Origin: Phanerochaete sordida | Taxonomy: Eukaryota > Basidiomycota > Agaricomycetes > Polyporales > Phanerochaetaceae | NCBI GenBank assembly: GCA_019973155.2 | Contig: BPQB01000053.1 | Coordinates: forward strand, 1 to 64,000 | Direction of reading: 5' to 3' | Length of the DNA: 64,000 bases | Part shown: positions 54,216-64,000 of the stretch, piece by piece | Numbering within the stretch: position 1 is the stretch's first letter | Layout of the letters: the number at the start of each line of letters is the position of its first letter | Position numbers and translations under genes: made by a program | The notes under the pieces: generated by a model | The model's database searches: none | Seen by the model: only the letters and a program-made list of their open reading frames with translations | Told to the model about the DNA's origin: nothing

Positions 54216-55554
54216 CTAGAATCTGTTCGAGTCCTTCCGGTCCACACGTTGGATCATGATGCTCTCCTGGCTGCCGTCGTCGAAGCCGTCATCCGAAAGT
54301 TGGTGCCGCAGGGCGCTGGACTTGCTTTGTGGGTTCAGCATTGGTATTTGGGAGTCCTCTGACTGTGTTCCGTCGCGGTTGTAAAGCGTGCTACGCGGAC
54401 TGTTAGGGCCGCCGCCGGGAAGAGACATGATCGAGTGGCGGGCAGTCTCCTGCATCTGCATGATGTTCTGGCGGAACGCGTTCTGCTCGCGCCAGTACTG
54501 AAGACGCTTCTCACGCTCGGCTTGACGGTGTCCTCGGTGGAAGCAGTACATTCCGATAAGTGTGGCAAGCATGCCTGCGGGAGATGTAAGCGAGGGCCCA
54601 TCACGAACGTGCTCACAGCCACTGACCGCCGAAGATGCACACGCCGACAATAATGTATACCCAGAAGGCTACATGTTCCGGGGAGTCAGCAGATTTGCCA
54701 CAGACACCGCTGGCGAGACAGTTGAACGTCGAGCATCTGCAGGATGGCGTAAGTAGAAGCGGAGACGCCGAAGCGCGGAGCGTACTCTTTGTCGGCGTCG
54801 CAAGAATCGCCCAAGTTCTTCATCTGCATGCAGACCATGTGTTGCGAGTCACAGTAGAGTCCAGGCGAGCAGTTGTCCCTGGAACAATGTGAGCTATTTT
54901 AGGAGAGGGCGCCACGATGTACCCACCTCGACACAATATCGATGGACTCGTTGCTGGAGGAGTACACAGTGTAGGCAGTGTTCTCTACGACACACGTGTT
55001 GCCGAGAGTAGCGTTGGCCCACCTGCGCATATCTTTGTCAATGGGTCGTCGGTCAGAGCAGAGAGATTCCTGACATGCAGACGTTGTTCAAGCACACGGA
55101 GCCGTTCACGTTGAGCCCGTAGCCAGTCTTGTCTGCGAGGTCCTTGAAGTTCGGAGGGCCCTCACACTCGTCTGACCAAAAATCAGGCTTCAGCGCGTTA
55201 AGACATGTCGACTAACGTACCATCTCGATCGAATTGACATGCACTCCCTACGGCCAGCACTGGCAGGCACTGGTCCTCCTCGTCAGGGCAGAACAACCCG
55301 GAATCACATCTCGGCGGGAAATCAGAGTTCTTGGGGTAGCCGAAAGGGTACTCGTCTTTCCTGCAGCCCTTGTGATCGCAGAGACCGGAGGAATTGCAAA
55401 AGGTCGTCGAATCGCAGTCCGTTTGGAACTGATACGTGCCGAACTCGAGTTTCTGGTTCCCGACGCTGCATGGATTGCCGTAGTTAACACTGCCGGCGTT
55501 GACGAATGGTCCCCATGAGAATAAAACGAGCGTGAGGGGGAGCAGCCCAACCAT
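54216..55554 (-). CDS. Cys-rich single-pass membrane protein (Dickkopf-like cysteine pattern)
   Basis: Six exons on the minus strand: 55554-55221, 55171-55075, 55022-54927, 54878-54786, 54736-54627, 54574-54216, giving 362 residues. The signal peptide is MVGLLPLTLVLFSWGPFVNA. The outer part has about 20 cysteines in small spaced groups (DCDSTTFCNSSGLCDHKGC, CDSGLFCPDEEDQCLPVL, DNCSPGLYCDSQHMVCMQM, GDSCDADKECSTFNCLASG). This pattern resembles Dickkopf/colipase-type knots. A membrane helix (AFWVYIIVGVCIFGGMLATL) is followed by a basic-acidic cytosolic tail with RQAEREKRLQYWREQN, ending RVDRKDSNRF. It may be a cell-surface sensor or adhesion protein; no ligand is known. It is head to head with p44. 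Confidence 0.85.
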
Positions 55555-55795
55555 GGCCGACAAGGAGGTATAGGATCGTTGGTAGGGGGCGTGACGGCCA
55601 AGGTGACGGCTGCGCGAAAGCGGGGTCACGAAGGGTCACGGCGGACAAGGCTCCGTGACGTTTTGTGACGCAGGCGTGACGAGCCCTGGCGGCGACGCGC
55701 CTGCGCGCGCGCCCGCTTTCGGAGGACCGACGACCATCTCCCGCCTGCACCGCACGGCGAGCAGCGCAATCTAGCGACATTTTTTCTCACCCAAA
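55555..55795. promoter_or_regulatory. Bidirectional promoter, Cys-rich protein / TFIIH p44
   Basis: 241 bp lie between the two divergent starts. It contains repeated GTGACG-type steps (GTGACGG, GTCACGG, GTGACGT, GTGACGC, GTGACGA between about 55588 and 55682), which resemble CRE/ATF half sites. Confidence 0.5.
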
Positions 55796-57472
55796 ATGCC
55801 TCCGAGGCGAATGAACGATGACTACATGGGCGGCGGGTCCGACTCGGACGTGTCGATGCTCGATGAAGACGAGCACACTTCCCGAGGGAAGGCCAAGGGT
55901 AAAGGCAAGGCGGTAGAAGGACGTAAGGGCGACAAGGGGAAGAGCAAGGCCAAGGAGGTGCGTAGCCCTTACTATGATTGAAAGTAGTTTGCTCATGCAG
56001 TGTCATGCAGCAACCATACGCATGGGAAGCTTCATATACGCGGTCATGGGATACGGTACAAGAAGATGAGGCCGGCAGCATCCAAACAGCTGTGCAAGAT
56101 CTAATTGCTAGAGGAAGGCGCAGAAGGTATGAGAACTTGAGCTTCTTACTGACTAGCTTCATGCCTCATTGTTCGCCACTTCCAGATTGCTTGCCCCCGG
56201 AGAAGCCGTTCGGAGAACTATCATACGACACCTCATCCTAGTCTTGGACTTGTCCGCGTCAATGATGGACAGAGACATGCGTCCCACGCGTTTCGACTTA
56301 ATGCTGCAGTATGCCCGCGAATTCATCGCCGAGTGGTTTGACCAGAACCCCCTCGGTCAAATAGGAATGGTCGGTATGAGAGGTGGTATTGGTGAACGGA
56401 TAGGCGAGATGTCTGGTGCGTTAGTATCTACTTTTGCATCGTCTACTCCTCATGAAGTGATGTGCAGGGAATCCTCAGGATGTCCTGAGGTCCATCTCTG
56501 AGCGCCACAAGCTCGAGCCCGCAGGCGAACCCAGTCTGCAGAACGCTATCGAGATGGCTCGGAGCAGTATGAGGCAAAGCGTTCGCTTCTCTTCTCCAAT
56601 TTCAACTAACACAGCTTCGCAGCCATCTGCCAACGAATTCGTCTCGAGAGATAACCATTATCTTTGGTTCCCTGACCACCTGTGACCCGGGGAACATTCA
56701 TGACACCTTGGATGAATGCGTCAAGGACAAGATCCGAATATCTATGGTTGCTCTCGCAGCGGAAATGAAGATCTGCCGTGAACTTTGCGTGAAAACCGGT
56801 GGTACGTCTGTCGGCTTCCTAGCTTATCGACTGAGCTCGTCTTGATCTTGCCAGGGTAGGTCAGTTCGGCGTCGCCTTAAATGAGGGTCACTTCAAGGAC
56901 CTTCTCTTCGAATTGATCCCCCCGCCTGCTCAGCGTGCCGTCGCCCGCGCAAATGGGCCAGGAGCCGCGAACCCGGCGGCTGACCTCATGATGATGGGCT
57001 TCCCTACACGCCTGCCGGTCACCTCCCATCCCAGCCTGTGCGTGTGCCACGGCGAACTCAAAACGGAGGGCTTCCTCTGCCCGCGCTGCCTCGCCAAAGT
57101 GTGCGACGTGCCTACGGATTGCGACATTTGCGGCCTGATGATCGTGAGCTCACCCCATCTAGCGCGGAGCTACCACCACCTCTTCCCCGTGAAGCCGTAC
57201 CAGCCGATGTGAGTGCCACTTTGGTCCCCGCTGCGGAGAAGCACTCACCGCTCGGCAGCGCGACCCTCGACGGCACCCCAAATCCGAGCCCGACGTGCCA
57301 CGCCTGCTCGGTTCCGTTCCAAGAGAAGGCTTCGCAGCCAAACGCCCCGCTGGCCGACGGCGTCAGCCCCCTTGGTCGGTACCGCTGCCCGGATTGCAAG
57401 AACGACTTCTGTACGGAGTGCGACGTCTTCATCCATGACGTCCTTCACTGCTGCCCGGGTTGCGGCAAGTAA
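55796..57472 (+). CDS. SSL1: TFIIH core subunit p44 (Ssl1/GTF2H2)
   Basis: Seven exons: 55796-55957, 56011-56126, 56186-56415, 56468-56573, 56623-56801, 56860-57208, 57259-57472, giving 451 residues. A Lys/Gly-rich N-terminus leads to [20 protein letters not shown]. The von Willebrand A-like domain follows ([60 protein letters not shown]). Zinc modules close it: [45 protein letters not shown], and [20 protein letters not shown] with CCPGC. In TFIIH, p44 stimulates the XPD helicase in nucleotide excision repair and supports transcription initiation. Intron 4 (56574-56622) has a GC donor, and the joint gives [17 protein letters not shown]. Confidence 0.95.
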
Positions 57473-57927
57473 GGACTGCAGGATGGCATTCTTGGACTAG
57501 CGTAGTGTCATCGTATGTCGATAATACTCGGAGTTCGAATATACGATACGTCAAGCTTGTATGGCTTGTAGGGAGAGCTACAACGGCAACAACCGCTATG
57601 CACTCTTTGCGATTTATGCCAATTTTCGCCACGGTCAAAATCTCTTCAGACATGCTCATCTCGCAGATATTTCAAGCCAATAGGTATAGATTTATTGGAT
57701 AACGCGTTATACAAAAAGCAGTCATTCTTTCCAACTCATTGAGCCAACCGAGACCTGTTCGTGACCAGTCGTCGACGGTCGTCGAGAGGGGTATCCGGAG
57801 CATTAGCGTGAATTTGCTCCTACGACCATACGAACGACTATGAGGGGTGGTAAAAGGAAGGCGAATTTGGTCAATGCAGGGAGATATCTCAGACGTTTAG
57901 AAGCTTACCGACAGATATCCAAGACGC
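57473..57927. other. Intergenic spacer between convergent genes
   Basis: AT-richer 3' flanks of p44 and hydrophobin A. Nothing else is seen. Confidence 0.4.
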
Positions 57928-58440
57928 TTAGAGGATGATCGGGACGCAGCCAATGGAGATGAGGCTGCCCTGCAGACACAGTGAGATCGTTATCCGCGCA
58001 AATGTGCACATGCAACGCACGAAGCTGTTGTTCTCGCAGCAAACGGTAGTCGCACTGCACTGGCCGCCGCCGACACCAATGACGGTGATGGGCGAACAGG
58101 TCAGGCCGACCAGTGCATCAACGCCCTCGACGACGATGCCGAGCAGACCCAGAAGGTTGGCGGCAGCCGGCGAAGAGGCCTGTACAACACTGTGCTCAAT
58201 GCTTGTTCTAAAAACGGTGTGCAAACTATGATCTACCTTCTGGACGCTGTCGCAGCACTGGATGGGGCCCGTCGAGCAAGAGGAGACGGAGGTGGGGGCG
58301 GCGGTGACAGTGACGGTCTTGGTCGCGGTCGTGGTCGTGGGTGGCGGGTTGTTGCGCTTGTCAAGGGCAACATTGGGGGTGGCGACCGCAAGGACAGAGA
58401 GTAGCGCAATGGCAGTGGCGGAGGTGAGGCGGGCGTGCAT
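57928..58440 (-). CDS. Class I hydrophobin A
   Basis: Three exons on the minus strand: 58440-58237, 58179-58021, 57969-57928, giving 134 residues. It has a signal peptide ([20 protein letters not shown]), then a Thr/Pro-rich spacer after DKRNNPP. The eight-cysteine hydrophobin pattern is complete: C in SSCSTGP, CC in IQCCDS, C in TCSPITV, C in GQCSATT, CC in VCCENN and C in IGCVPIIL. Hydrophobins are secreted, self-assemble at air-water interfaces and coat aerial hyphae and fruit bodies. Intron positions match those of the paralogue at 61374 exactly, so the two arose by duplication. A TATA box on the minus strand lies about 91 nt upstream. Confidence 0.95.
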   Translation of the reverse strand: MHARLTSATAIALLSVLAVATPNVALDKRNNPPPTTTTATKTVTVTAAPTSVSSCSTGPIQCCDSVQKVDHSLHTVFRTSIEHSVVQASSPAAANLLGLLGIVVEGVDALVGLTCSPITVIGVGGGQCSATTVCCENNSFVRCMCTFARITISLCLQGSLISIGCVPIIL

Positions 58441-58530
58441 CGTGAAGGTGTGCAGAGGAGAACTCGTCGTCCTGGAGGAGTCCTGGTGCGTTCGGAAGAC
58501 CGATGCCTGGACTGCTGGGTGCGCCGCAGT

Positions 58531-58540
58531 ATTTATATGC
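58531..58540 (-). promoter_or_regulatory. TATA box of hydrophobin A
   Basis: GCATATAAAT on the minus strand, 91-100 nt upstream of the start at 58440. Confidence 0.6.
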
Positions 58541-61262
58541 GCTGTGTCAGGCCTGGGATGTCGGTATTCACATACTTGTCGACGGGCATCGCGAGCCAAC
58601 TGCAGCTCTGCAACCTCGGTGAAAGTGGGCGATTGGCTGGTCGGGGTACTGCTCGCGTATGGCTGGCCTGTCCCACAGGGCGCCGTGCAACGCGCGGTGG
58701 AGTGCAGCACGTTTCCGCGGCATTCCTGGCAACGCAGCGCCAGAGCTCACGGCAAGGGGTGTTGCATCCTGATGTCGAAGCTGTCCAAGTGGAGCTCAGG
58801 TTTTCTCCGAGGACAGGACTCAGGAACAAACGGTTCGGTGGTATTCTGTGCGAGGTTGAGGCCGGTATGTTGGGTCTAGCGCACGGCTAAAGCCAATCGA
58901 ACAGCGATCGGGAGGAGTGAGTGGGCAAGGCTAACGACTATAGCTTGTACAACATACCATGCACCGAACGAGCCTCTCTGACGTCTCCGCCACAAGGCTG
59001 CCGCAGAGGCGCGAGTAGACAACGTCACGGCGGCGATTTACGATGAGCTTACTCAAATGAAACGCTATGTGAACGCGTGCACGTCACCTGGTAGCGCTTT
59101 CAGGCCGCTCTTACCTTATGCCCTTTCTCAGGTTGCTCAAGTGACGGCAGCGAATCAATAGCTTGCCGCGTTGCAGGGGTTTAATTAACGATCCGACGTC
59201 GACGCATTTCATATTGCTCGGATTTGGCCAGTGCGCTACACGCGGGACGCCGAGGCCGCGGGTATCCCCCGGAGGCGAATGCGTTTCTGCATCAGCTCGA
59301 CGTCTTCGACGTGCTTGAGAGGTCGCTGCGAAGCTGCCTGAGATGTGAGACGAAGAGAATCTGCTCCCTGCACCCTCTCTCGGTCCCGCCTTTCGGGAGA
59401 ACGCATGCAAGTGATTAGCTCGCTCCTCGCTCATGACAACGTTGACCGTCATAGAGCACGTCAGGTTGCAAATTGCGAGCTGTAAATGCAGGTACATTAG
59501 GTGGAGCGACGCGGCGGTCATGAGAAGCGGGCTTGCCTGCAACGTTCCCTTCTGTAGCGTCTCCTGCAAACAGAAGATGAGAATCGAACATACCAATCCA
59601 ACCGTTTGCTCTCACTGGAGCACAAGGCTGCCCTGTCGCAGGTACGGGGCACATGTGTGACGAGGGACGAGGGTTCTATTGTCGCCGCTGTGAGAATAGA
59701 TAGGCCAGCCTGAATGCTTCTAAGCCGGTGTTGTCGTCCAATGGCCAAGGGTCCTGAGGAAGAGCGGTTCGGTCAAACATTTTGCGTGTCCAACTGTCCC
59801 GACCAATCAAACCTGTTGTCCAATGACTGTTCGTCGGGATGCAGAATGGCCGCAGGCTCGCCATTGGACATCGCTCTTCCCGCGGAAGTGCGACGATGCG
59901 GACGTCACTGATAATTCCTCGCGCGCGTTGGCATTGGCTGTGACATCGTTGAAATACTCGGCATCACGCCCCTGGACAGTTATAGAGTCGTCGTGCAATT
60001 CAAAAGCATACGGAGCACGCGTACCATTGGCTGTCGCGGCTCTGCACCTGCGAGCACGAGGCATGCTGCTGTTCGCCAGCTCCACTTGGCCAATGACTGT
60101 CGTGAGAGGATGGTGCGGCTCAATGGACGTCCAGAGAGCTAAGCCGTTCCAGCACCAACATATTCCCGGTGCGCAGCGATGGCGAGGCAATGCAGCCTGT
60201 CAAGCTGCGTCCTCGTGCAAGGGCACACAGCCGGGTGCAGTCACCTCGACGTCGTGCTGACGGAGAGTCTGCGGGAAAAAAGGTTTAGCACTCAGCCTGC
60301 GAACTGAATAGCATAAGGCCAACGAATCAGCGCGAAACATACGATGCACGTTGACCGCGTAGAACATCAAGGGGGTGGCCCATAGGTTTGAACCATACCG
60401 AAGGAAAGAAGGTATGTCGGGCGGGGCGCGCGGGCGGAAGAGCTTGTCGCAGGAAGCATCAGCCTGCCGTAAAACTTATGCACACCGCCCCAGGATAGGA
60501 CGTACGTAGATAAATTAAAAACCTGTCATGCCCAGAACAATCTGAGAAAGCGGCGTTGCACGCTGCAGGGTAAAGCGTTGTGCGAAACTGGTTGTGTTCT
60601 GTTGCCTTTACAGGGAGTACCGCAGGAGATTGCCTTTGCCGTGCTTCGCGCGGCGCCTGACTGCGGGGCCCGCCGTTCTGCGCGGAATTTGGTTTCGGTA
60701 ACTGCTGTAGTTGGCCAGAACGCTCCAAAAGGCCCTGCATAGCCATTCAATTTGTCGAGGTTTCGCGGAGATGAAGGTGGGCGATGTACTCACCGTCTAG
60801 GGTGAAGATCCCCGCACCCCCGAGACTTTGGAACGCCCACCGGGACACGCGGTTAACATCCCGGGCCTCTTGTCAAGTTCTCACCGACAACTCCCCCGGA
60901 CCGACCTACACCAGCATAGCTCGCTTCAGCTCATGGAATAACCAGGGCGAACACGTCAGTCGTGACATACCTCTTGGAAAAGGCTAAGACCGTGCTTAAA
61001 CTTCAGCTCTGGTGCCGCCCGAAGGCTTTTCGTGCAGGGCTAGGCGTCCCACCGTATCTCCACCACTGTCAGGCCAGAACGGGGGCGGCATGATACGCGT
61101 CACCACAGCGCGAACACGCCTGTTCAGGCCTTCTGATTGGCGAGTGCGCTCTGACGGACGCGACGCCATGAATGGAGGAGCCCAGCGGCGGCCGTGCACG
61201 GCGCCGAGCTGAGGCGAACCTTGACGGAAGCAGGTGGTGCTTGTGTACGCGCCCGCCGCGAG

Positions 61263-61270
61263 GATAAAAG
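61263..61270 (+). promoter_or_regulatory. TATA-like box of hydrophobin B
   Basis: GATAAAAG, about 105 nt upstream of the start at 61374. Confidence 0.5.
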
Positions 61271-61373
61271 GGCGTCGCGATGCAGCCTAGAGAGCCAGGT
61301 CGAGCCACTTCTCTCGAAGACAGCACTCAACCACTCTCTCCTCAGCCCTCTCGCCCTGCCAGCCTCAGCAACG

Positions 61374-61909
61374 ATGTTCGCCCGCCCCGTCACCTTCATC
61401 TACGCCCTCCTGGCGCTCGTCGTTCTTGCGGCCGCCACCCCCAACCCGGAGAACGCCAAGCGTTGGGCCCCGCCGCCCACGACCTCGACCGTCACTGTCA
61501 CCGCGACCACGACGGCCCCTGGTAGCACCAGCACCAGCGCTTGCTCCACGGGTCCGATCCAGTGCTGCAACAGCGTCGAGAGCGTAAGATATTCTACATG
61601 CGCACGTGCAAATCACATTGCTTACGCACGGGGTTGTGGACAGGCTAGCAGCCCCGCCGGCAGCGCCCTCCTCGGCCTGTTGGGTATCGTCGTCCAAGGC
61701 ATTGACGTTCTGTTGGGCCTCGACTGCTCCCCCATCACCGTCATTGGTGTTGGCAGCGGTAGCAGCTGCAGCGCCACCACCGTCTGCTGCGAGGACAACG
61801 CCGTTGTAAGTCGAGGGCGTACCATCAACATCAGCAGACTCACTTTACTGATTGCTGCAAACTTCAGGGCGGCCTCATCTCCATCGGCTGCGTTCCCGTC
61901 ATCCTCTAA
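61374..61909 (+). CDS. Class I hydrophobin B
   Basis: Three exons: 61374-61583, 61644-61805, 61868-61909, giving 137 residues. The signal peptide is [20 protein letters not shown], then a Thr-rich spacer. The eight cysteines are C in SACSTGP, CC in IQCCNS, C in DCSPITV, C in SSCSATT, CC in VCCEDN and C in IGCVPVIL. From CSTGPIQCC to the end it is nearly the same as hydrophobin A, with the third exon coding an almost identical 13-residue tail. It is transcribed divergently from A. The role is the coating of aerial structures, as for other class I hydrophobins. Confidence 0.96.
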
Positions 61910-62419
61910 GCTCGACACGCGCGCACCTATAGTGAGCTCAATTCAATCCGGCGCATCTATGATACCTCTGACAGATTTCCAGCACGACAGCTATGGAAGT
62001 ATCTTGAATGTGTATCGTCGGCTGAGTGATGTTGCCTCGTATCGTGTTGCTTGTAGCCCGGCGCTGGAACGAGTTCTGTAAATCGACTGTTGAGTCTGCG
62101 AAATATACGTGTCTGAGAAGTTGTCCGAGTATCTCCCGCACGAACGTTCCTGCCCGAGCCTTACCGCATATAGACATCCCGCCGGCCCCGCATGCAGTCT
62201 GCGAGCTTACACACGCACCCACAAGGATTTCGAACACAGCGACTGCCGCAGCCGTCAGTTGCCCGACGTCGGCGTTACGCCGACACCGATCATACACGCA
62301 ATGTCGATGGGAGATTATGCTAAGCTCTAGGTGTCTGTCAGATAAGCTCGTGAGCGACCCCGACAGTGCCGCCGCCGGGACACTCACAATGTACAAGCTG
62401 TCTGCGAGCTCGCGCGTGT
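61910..62419. other. Intergenic spacer between convergent genes
   Basis: 3' flanks of hydrophobin B and the TCP11-family gene. No element is recognised. Confidence 0.4.
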
Positions 62420-64000
62420 CTACGGCTGCGCAAAGAGGTCTGCCCACACAAGCTCGGTCCACGCGATGCACTTCCGCAGCCTCAGCACCGCGTCCGAGAC
62501 CGCGTCGGCGAGCACGGGGTGCTCGAAGCCCTTCACGCTCAGCGTCTCGCGTGCAAACTCGAGCTGGCGGTGCACGCCCTCGTTCTTGTCGAGCACGAGC
62601 TTCGGCTTGCGCCCCTTGGCCCCGGGCGGCACGCGCCCCGCGTGCATCTCCGGCGCCGCCTGCGGCCGCACGGGCGCGTGCGAAATGAGGTGGGTCGCGA
62701 TGGCATCGACGAGGCGTTTCTGCAGGAGCTGGAAGACGGGGTCGCCGGGCTTGAGCGTGCGGTCGACGGCCTCACGGAGGCGCGCCTCCGCGCTCTTCGT
62801 GTCCGCGCCGTTCTTGTCTGTGCCGTTCGCATGCAGCGTGCAGCCGTGTGCCTGGCTGATGCGCACGACCTCGTCCGCGAGGTTCACGAGCTTGAGGCCG
62901 TCTGCGGCGGGCTCGCTGTCGACCTCGCCGCGAAGGAGCGCCCAGACGCGGCGCATGAAGCTGTGCTCGGAGTACGCGTCTTCGCCCGCGTCGAGCTTGC
63001 GCTTCAGCGGCGTCGTCGGGATGCGTACGAGCGCGCGCAGCGCCGCGGCGATCACTAAAGCCTGTAGGTGGTTCTGAATATAGAAAAGCGCGGGCGTCGT
63101 GAAGAGCAGAGGCGGCGGAAGGGAATTAGGAGGAACTGGCGAGGTATCTGCTGATGGCTCCGGCTCCAGCGAGCCTGTGGGGGACATATGGACTGTGACG
63201 GCAGGGAGGTTACAGGACACGGCCTCGTTTGTGCCTAGGGCGGTCATGACACGTCGTATGAATCTTCTATGGGGCAAGTCGGTGATCGTTGCATCGCTTT
63301 CCGGGTAGCCGCTCTCCTCGAGCCAGTGTCTCCACCTGTCGCGCAGCACCTCCGGACGCCACATTTGCAGGACGAGCTCGCGCTCCCGGCTTGCCGCCTC
63401 CGTGGTGATTACGTCGCGAAGCTGTTGTTCGCTCATAGTCCCCAAGACAAACTGCGATAAGTCGTCTTTCATTTCTTCGGCGAGCTTCAACATGGAGCGT
63501 ATCGCGTCCACGATGGTCTGCGGGAGAGCGCTATCTGAAGGATCTTGCAAGGTTCGCACGAGTGCATCCAGTTGCCCATCTCGTGAGGGAGCACAGCGTT
63601 GTTTGAGGCTCTGCAGGACTTCTCGGAGATGAATTGATGCAGATCGTAGGGGAGCAGACGTCGGCGACAGAGGTGAAGATAGGGTCACAAGGACTGGGTG
63701 GCTCTTGGGTAGCAAAGGCGAAAGTGCCAGGTGTAGATCTTCATATAACCGTTTCAGTCGAGTTAGTTGCACCGGGGGTGACGGGTTCGACAGGGATTGT
63801 AGGGCCTGGTATCATGTATCAACAAGCCAGCGGAGTTTTGCAAGACAGATGCAACTCACCTCATCCCAAAATGCCCGATGTACTAGATCCTCGACTCGCT
63901 CGTGGAGCACGGATGGAGCTTGGCGATCGGCGTGCGGCTTTGACAATGTGGACAACAGACTTTTGCCAGGTGGAAGCACGGTATCAGGCTCAGTCGCTAG
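62420..64000 (-). CDS. TCP11 (T-complex 11 / Sok1) family protein, 5' end outside window
   Basis: Minus strand, with a partial exon from 64000 to 63860, a 54-nt intron, and then a long exon 63805-62420 (462 codons including stop). Family-like segments are VEDLVHRAFWDEALQSLSNP, TRLKRLYEDLHLALSPLLP, IRSMLKLAEEMKDDLSQFVL and VLQMWRPEVLRDRWRHWLEE, mostly helical. In yeast Sok1 suppresses loss of protein kinase A signalling, and in mammals TCP11 is linked to cAMP signalling in sperm. A function for this fungal member is inferred only. The start codon and the N-terminal region are beyond the right edge. The C-terminus ends in WTELVWADLFAQP. Confidence 0.85.

Larger units (their letters stand above)
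58441..61373. promoter_or_regulatory. 2.9 kb shared upstream region of divergent hydrophobins, rich in CCAAT boxes
   Basis: CCAAT or ATTGG pentamers occur at 58893, 59593, 59738, 59803, 59820, 59863, 59933, 60026, 60090 and 61136. Seven of the ten fall in 59738-60094. The longer unit CCAATGACTGT occurs twice, at 59820 and 60090. No gene is supported in the region; the open frame 59111-59596 (minus) has no domain. Confidence 0.5.

Noticed and set aside
59111..59596. 161-codon minus-strand open frame between the hydrophobins
   Set aside because: No family features and mixed composition; more likely regulatory sequence.

Overview
The window is nuclear DNA of a filamentous basidiomycete, most likely an Agaricomycete (mushroom or polypore lineage). 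The grounds are GC-rich coding sequence, many introns of about 50-60 nt with GTRNGT donors, two class I hydrophobins, a DUF6533-type seven-helix protein, F-box/LRR-type genes, and ascomycete-unlike exon structures. I placed 28 protein genes on both strands. All exon joints come from reading splice sites and checking that every join keeps frame; no transcript evidence was available.

Layout. 0.3-2.7 kb: FAD fumarate reductase fused to cytochrome b5. 3.4-3.9: small unknown. 5.1-6.3: aldo-keto reductase, tail to tail with UCH37 deubiquitinase (6.4-7.5), which is head to head with Mediator MED31 (7.7-8.2). 8.9-10.7: triose-phosphate/nucleotide-sugar-type transporter. 12.1-13.3: Zn2Cys6 factor. 15.1-15.9: hydrophilic Gly/Asn/Gln-rich protein. 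16.6-17.8: ATG5. 18.2-20.3: amino acid permease. 20.9-22.5: F-box-like/LRR-like protein. 22.7-26.5: an 11-exon, 1104-residue protein of no family I recognise. 27.7-32.4: SEA2/WDR24. 32.5-34.7: Git3/cAMP-receptor-like GPCR. 35.3-36.6: DUF6533-type 7TM protein. 38.0-39.0: seven-helix membrane protein. 40.6-41.3: mitochondrial J-protein. 41.6-43.0: single-pass protein. 43.9-45.7: intronless single-pass protein. 46.8-47.8: ornithine decarboxylase antizyme with an apparent +1 programmed frameshift. 48.9-50.5: secreted Ser/Thr/Pro-rich protein with repeated hydrophobic segments and Kex2-like sites. 51.0-52.0: DUF1771-Smr protein carrying an apparent one-base insertion. 52.9-53.9: unknown. 54.2-55.6: Cys-rich membrane protein, head to head with TFIIH p44/SSL1 (55.8-57.5). 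57.9-58.4 and 61.4-61.9: divergent hydrophobin paralogues around a CCAAT-rich 2.9 kb spacer. 62.4-64.0: TCP11-family gene running off the right edge.

How the genes relate. This is mostly an ordinary housekeeping region, not one operon-like system. Several genes touch nutrient and polyamine signalling: amino acid permease, ATG5, SEA2 of the GATOR2/SEACAT complex, a glucose/cAMP-receptor-type GPCR and antizyme. I treat their proximity as coincidence unless synteny shows otherwise. The spacers include several very GC-rich islands (about 4.2-4.9, 10.9-11.9, 36.8-37.3 and 39.1-39.8 kb) that look non-coding. I found no transposon, CRISPR array or rRNA, and only one doubtful tRNA-like fragment.
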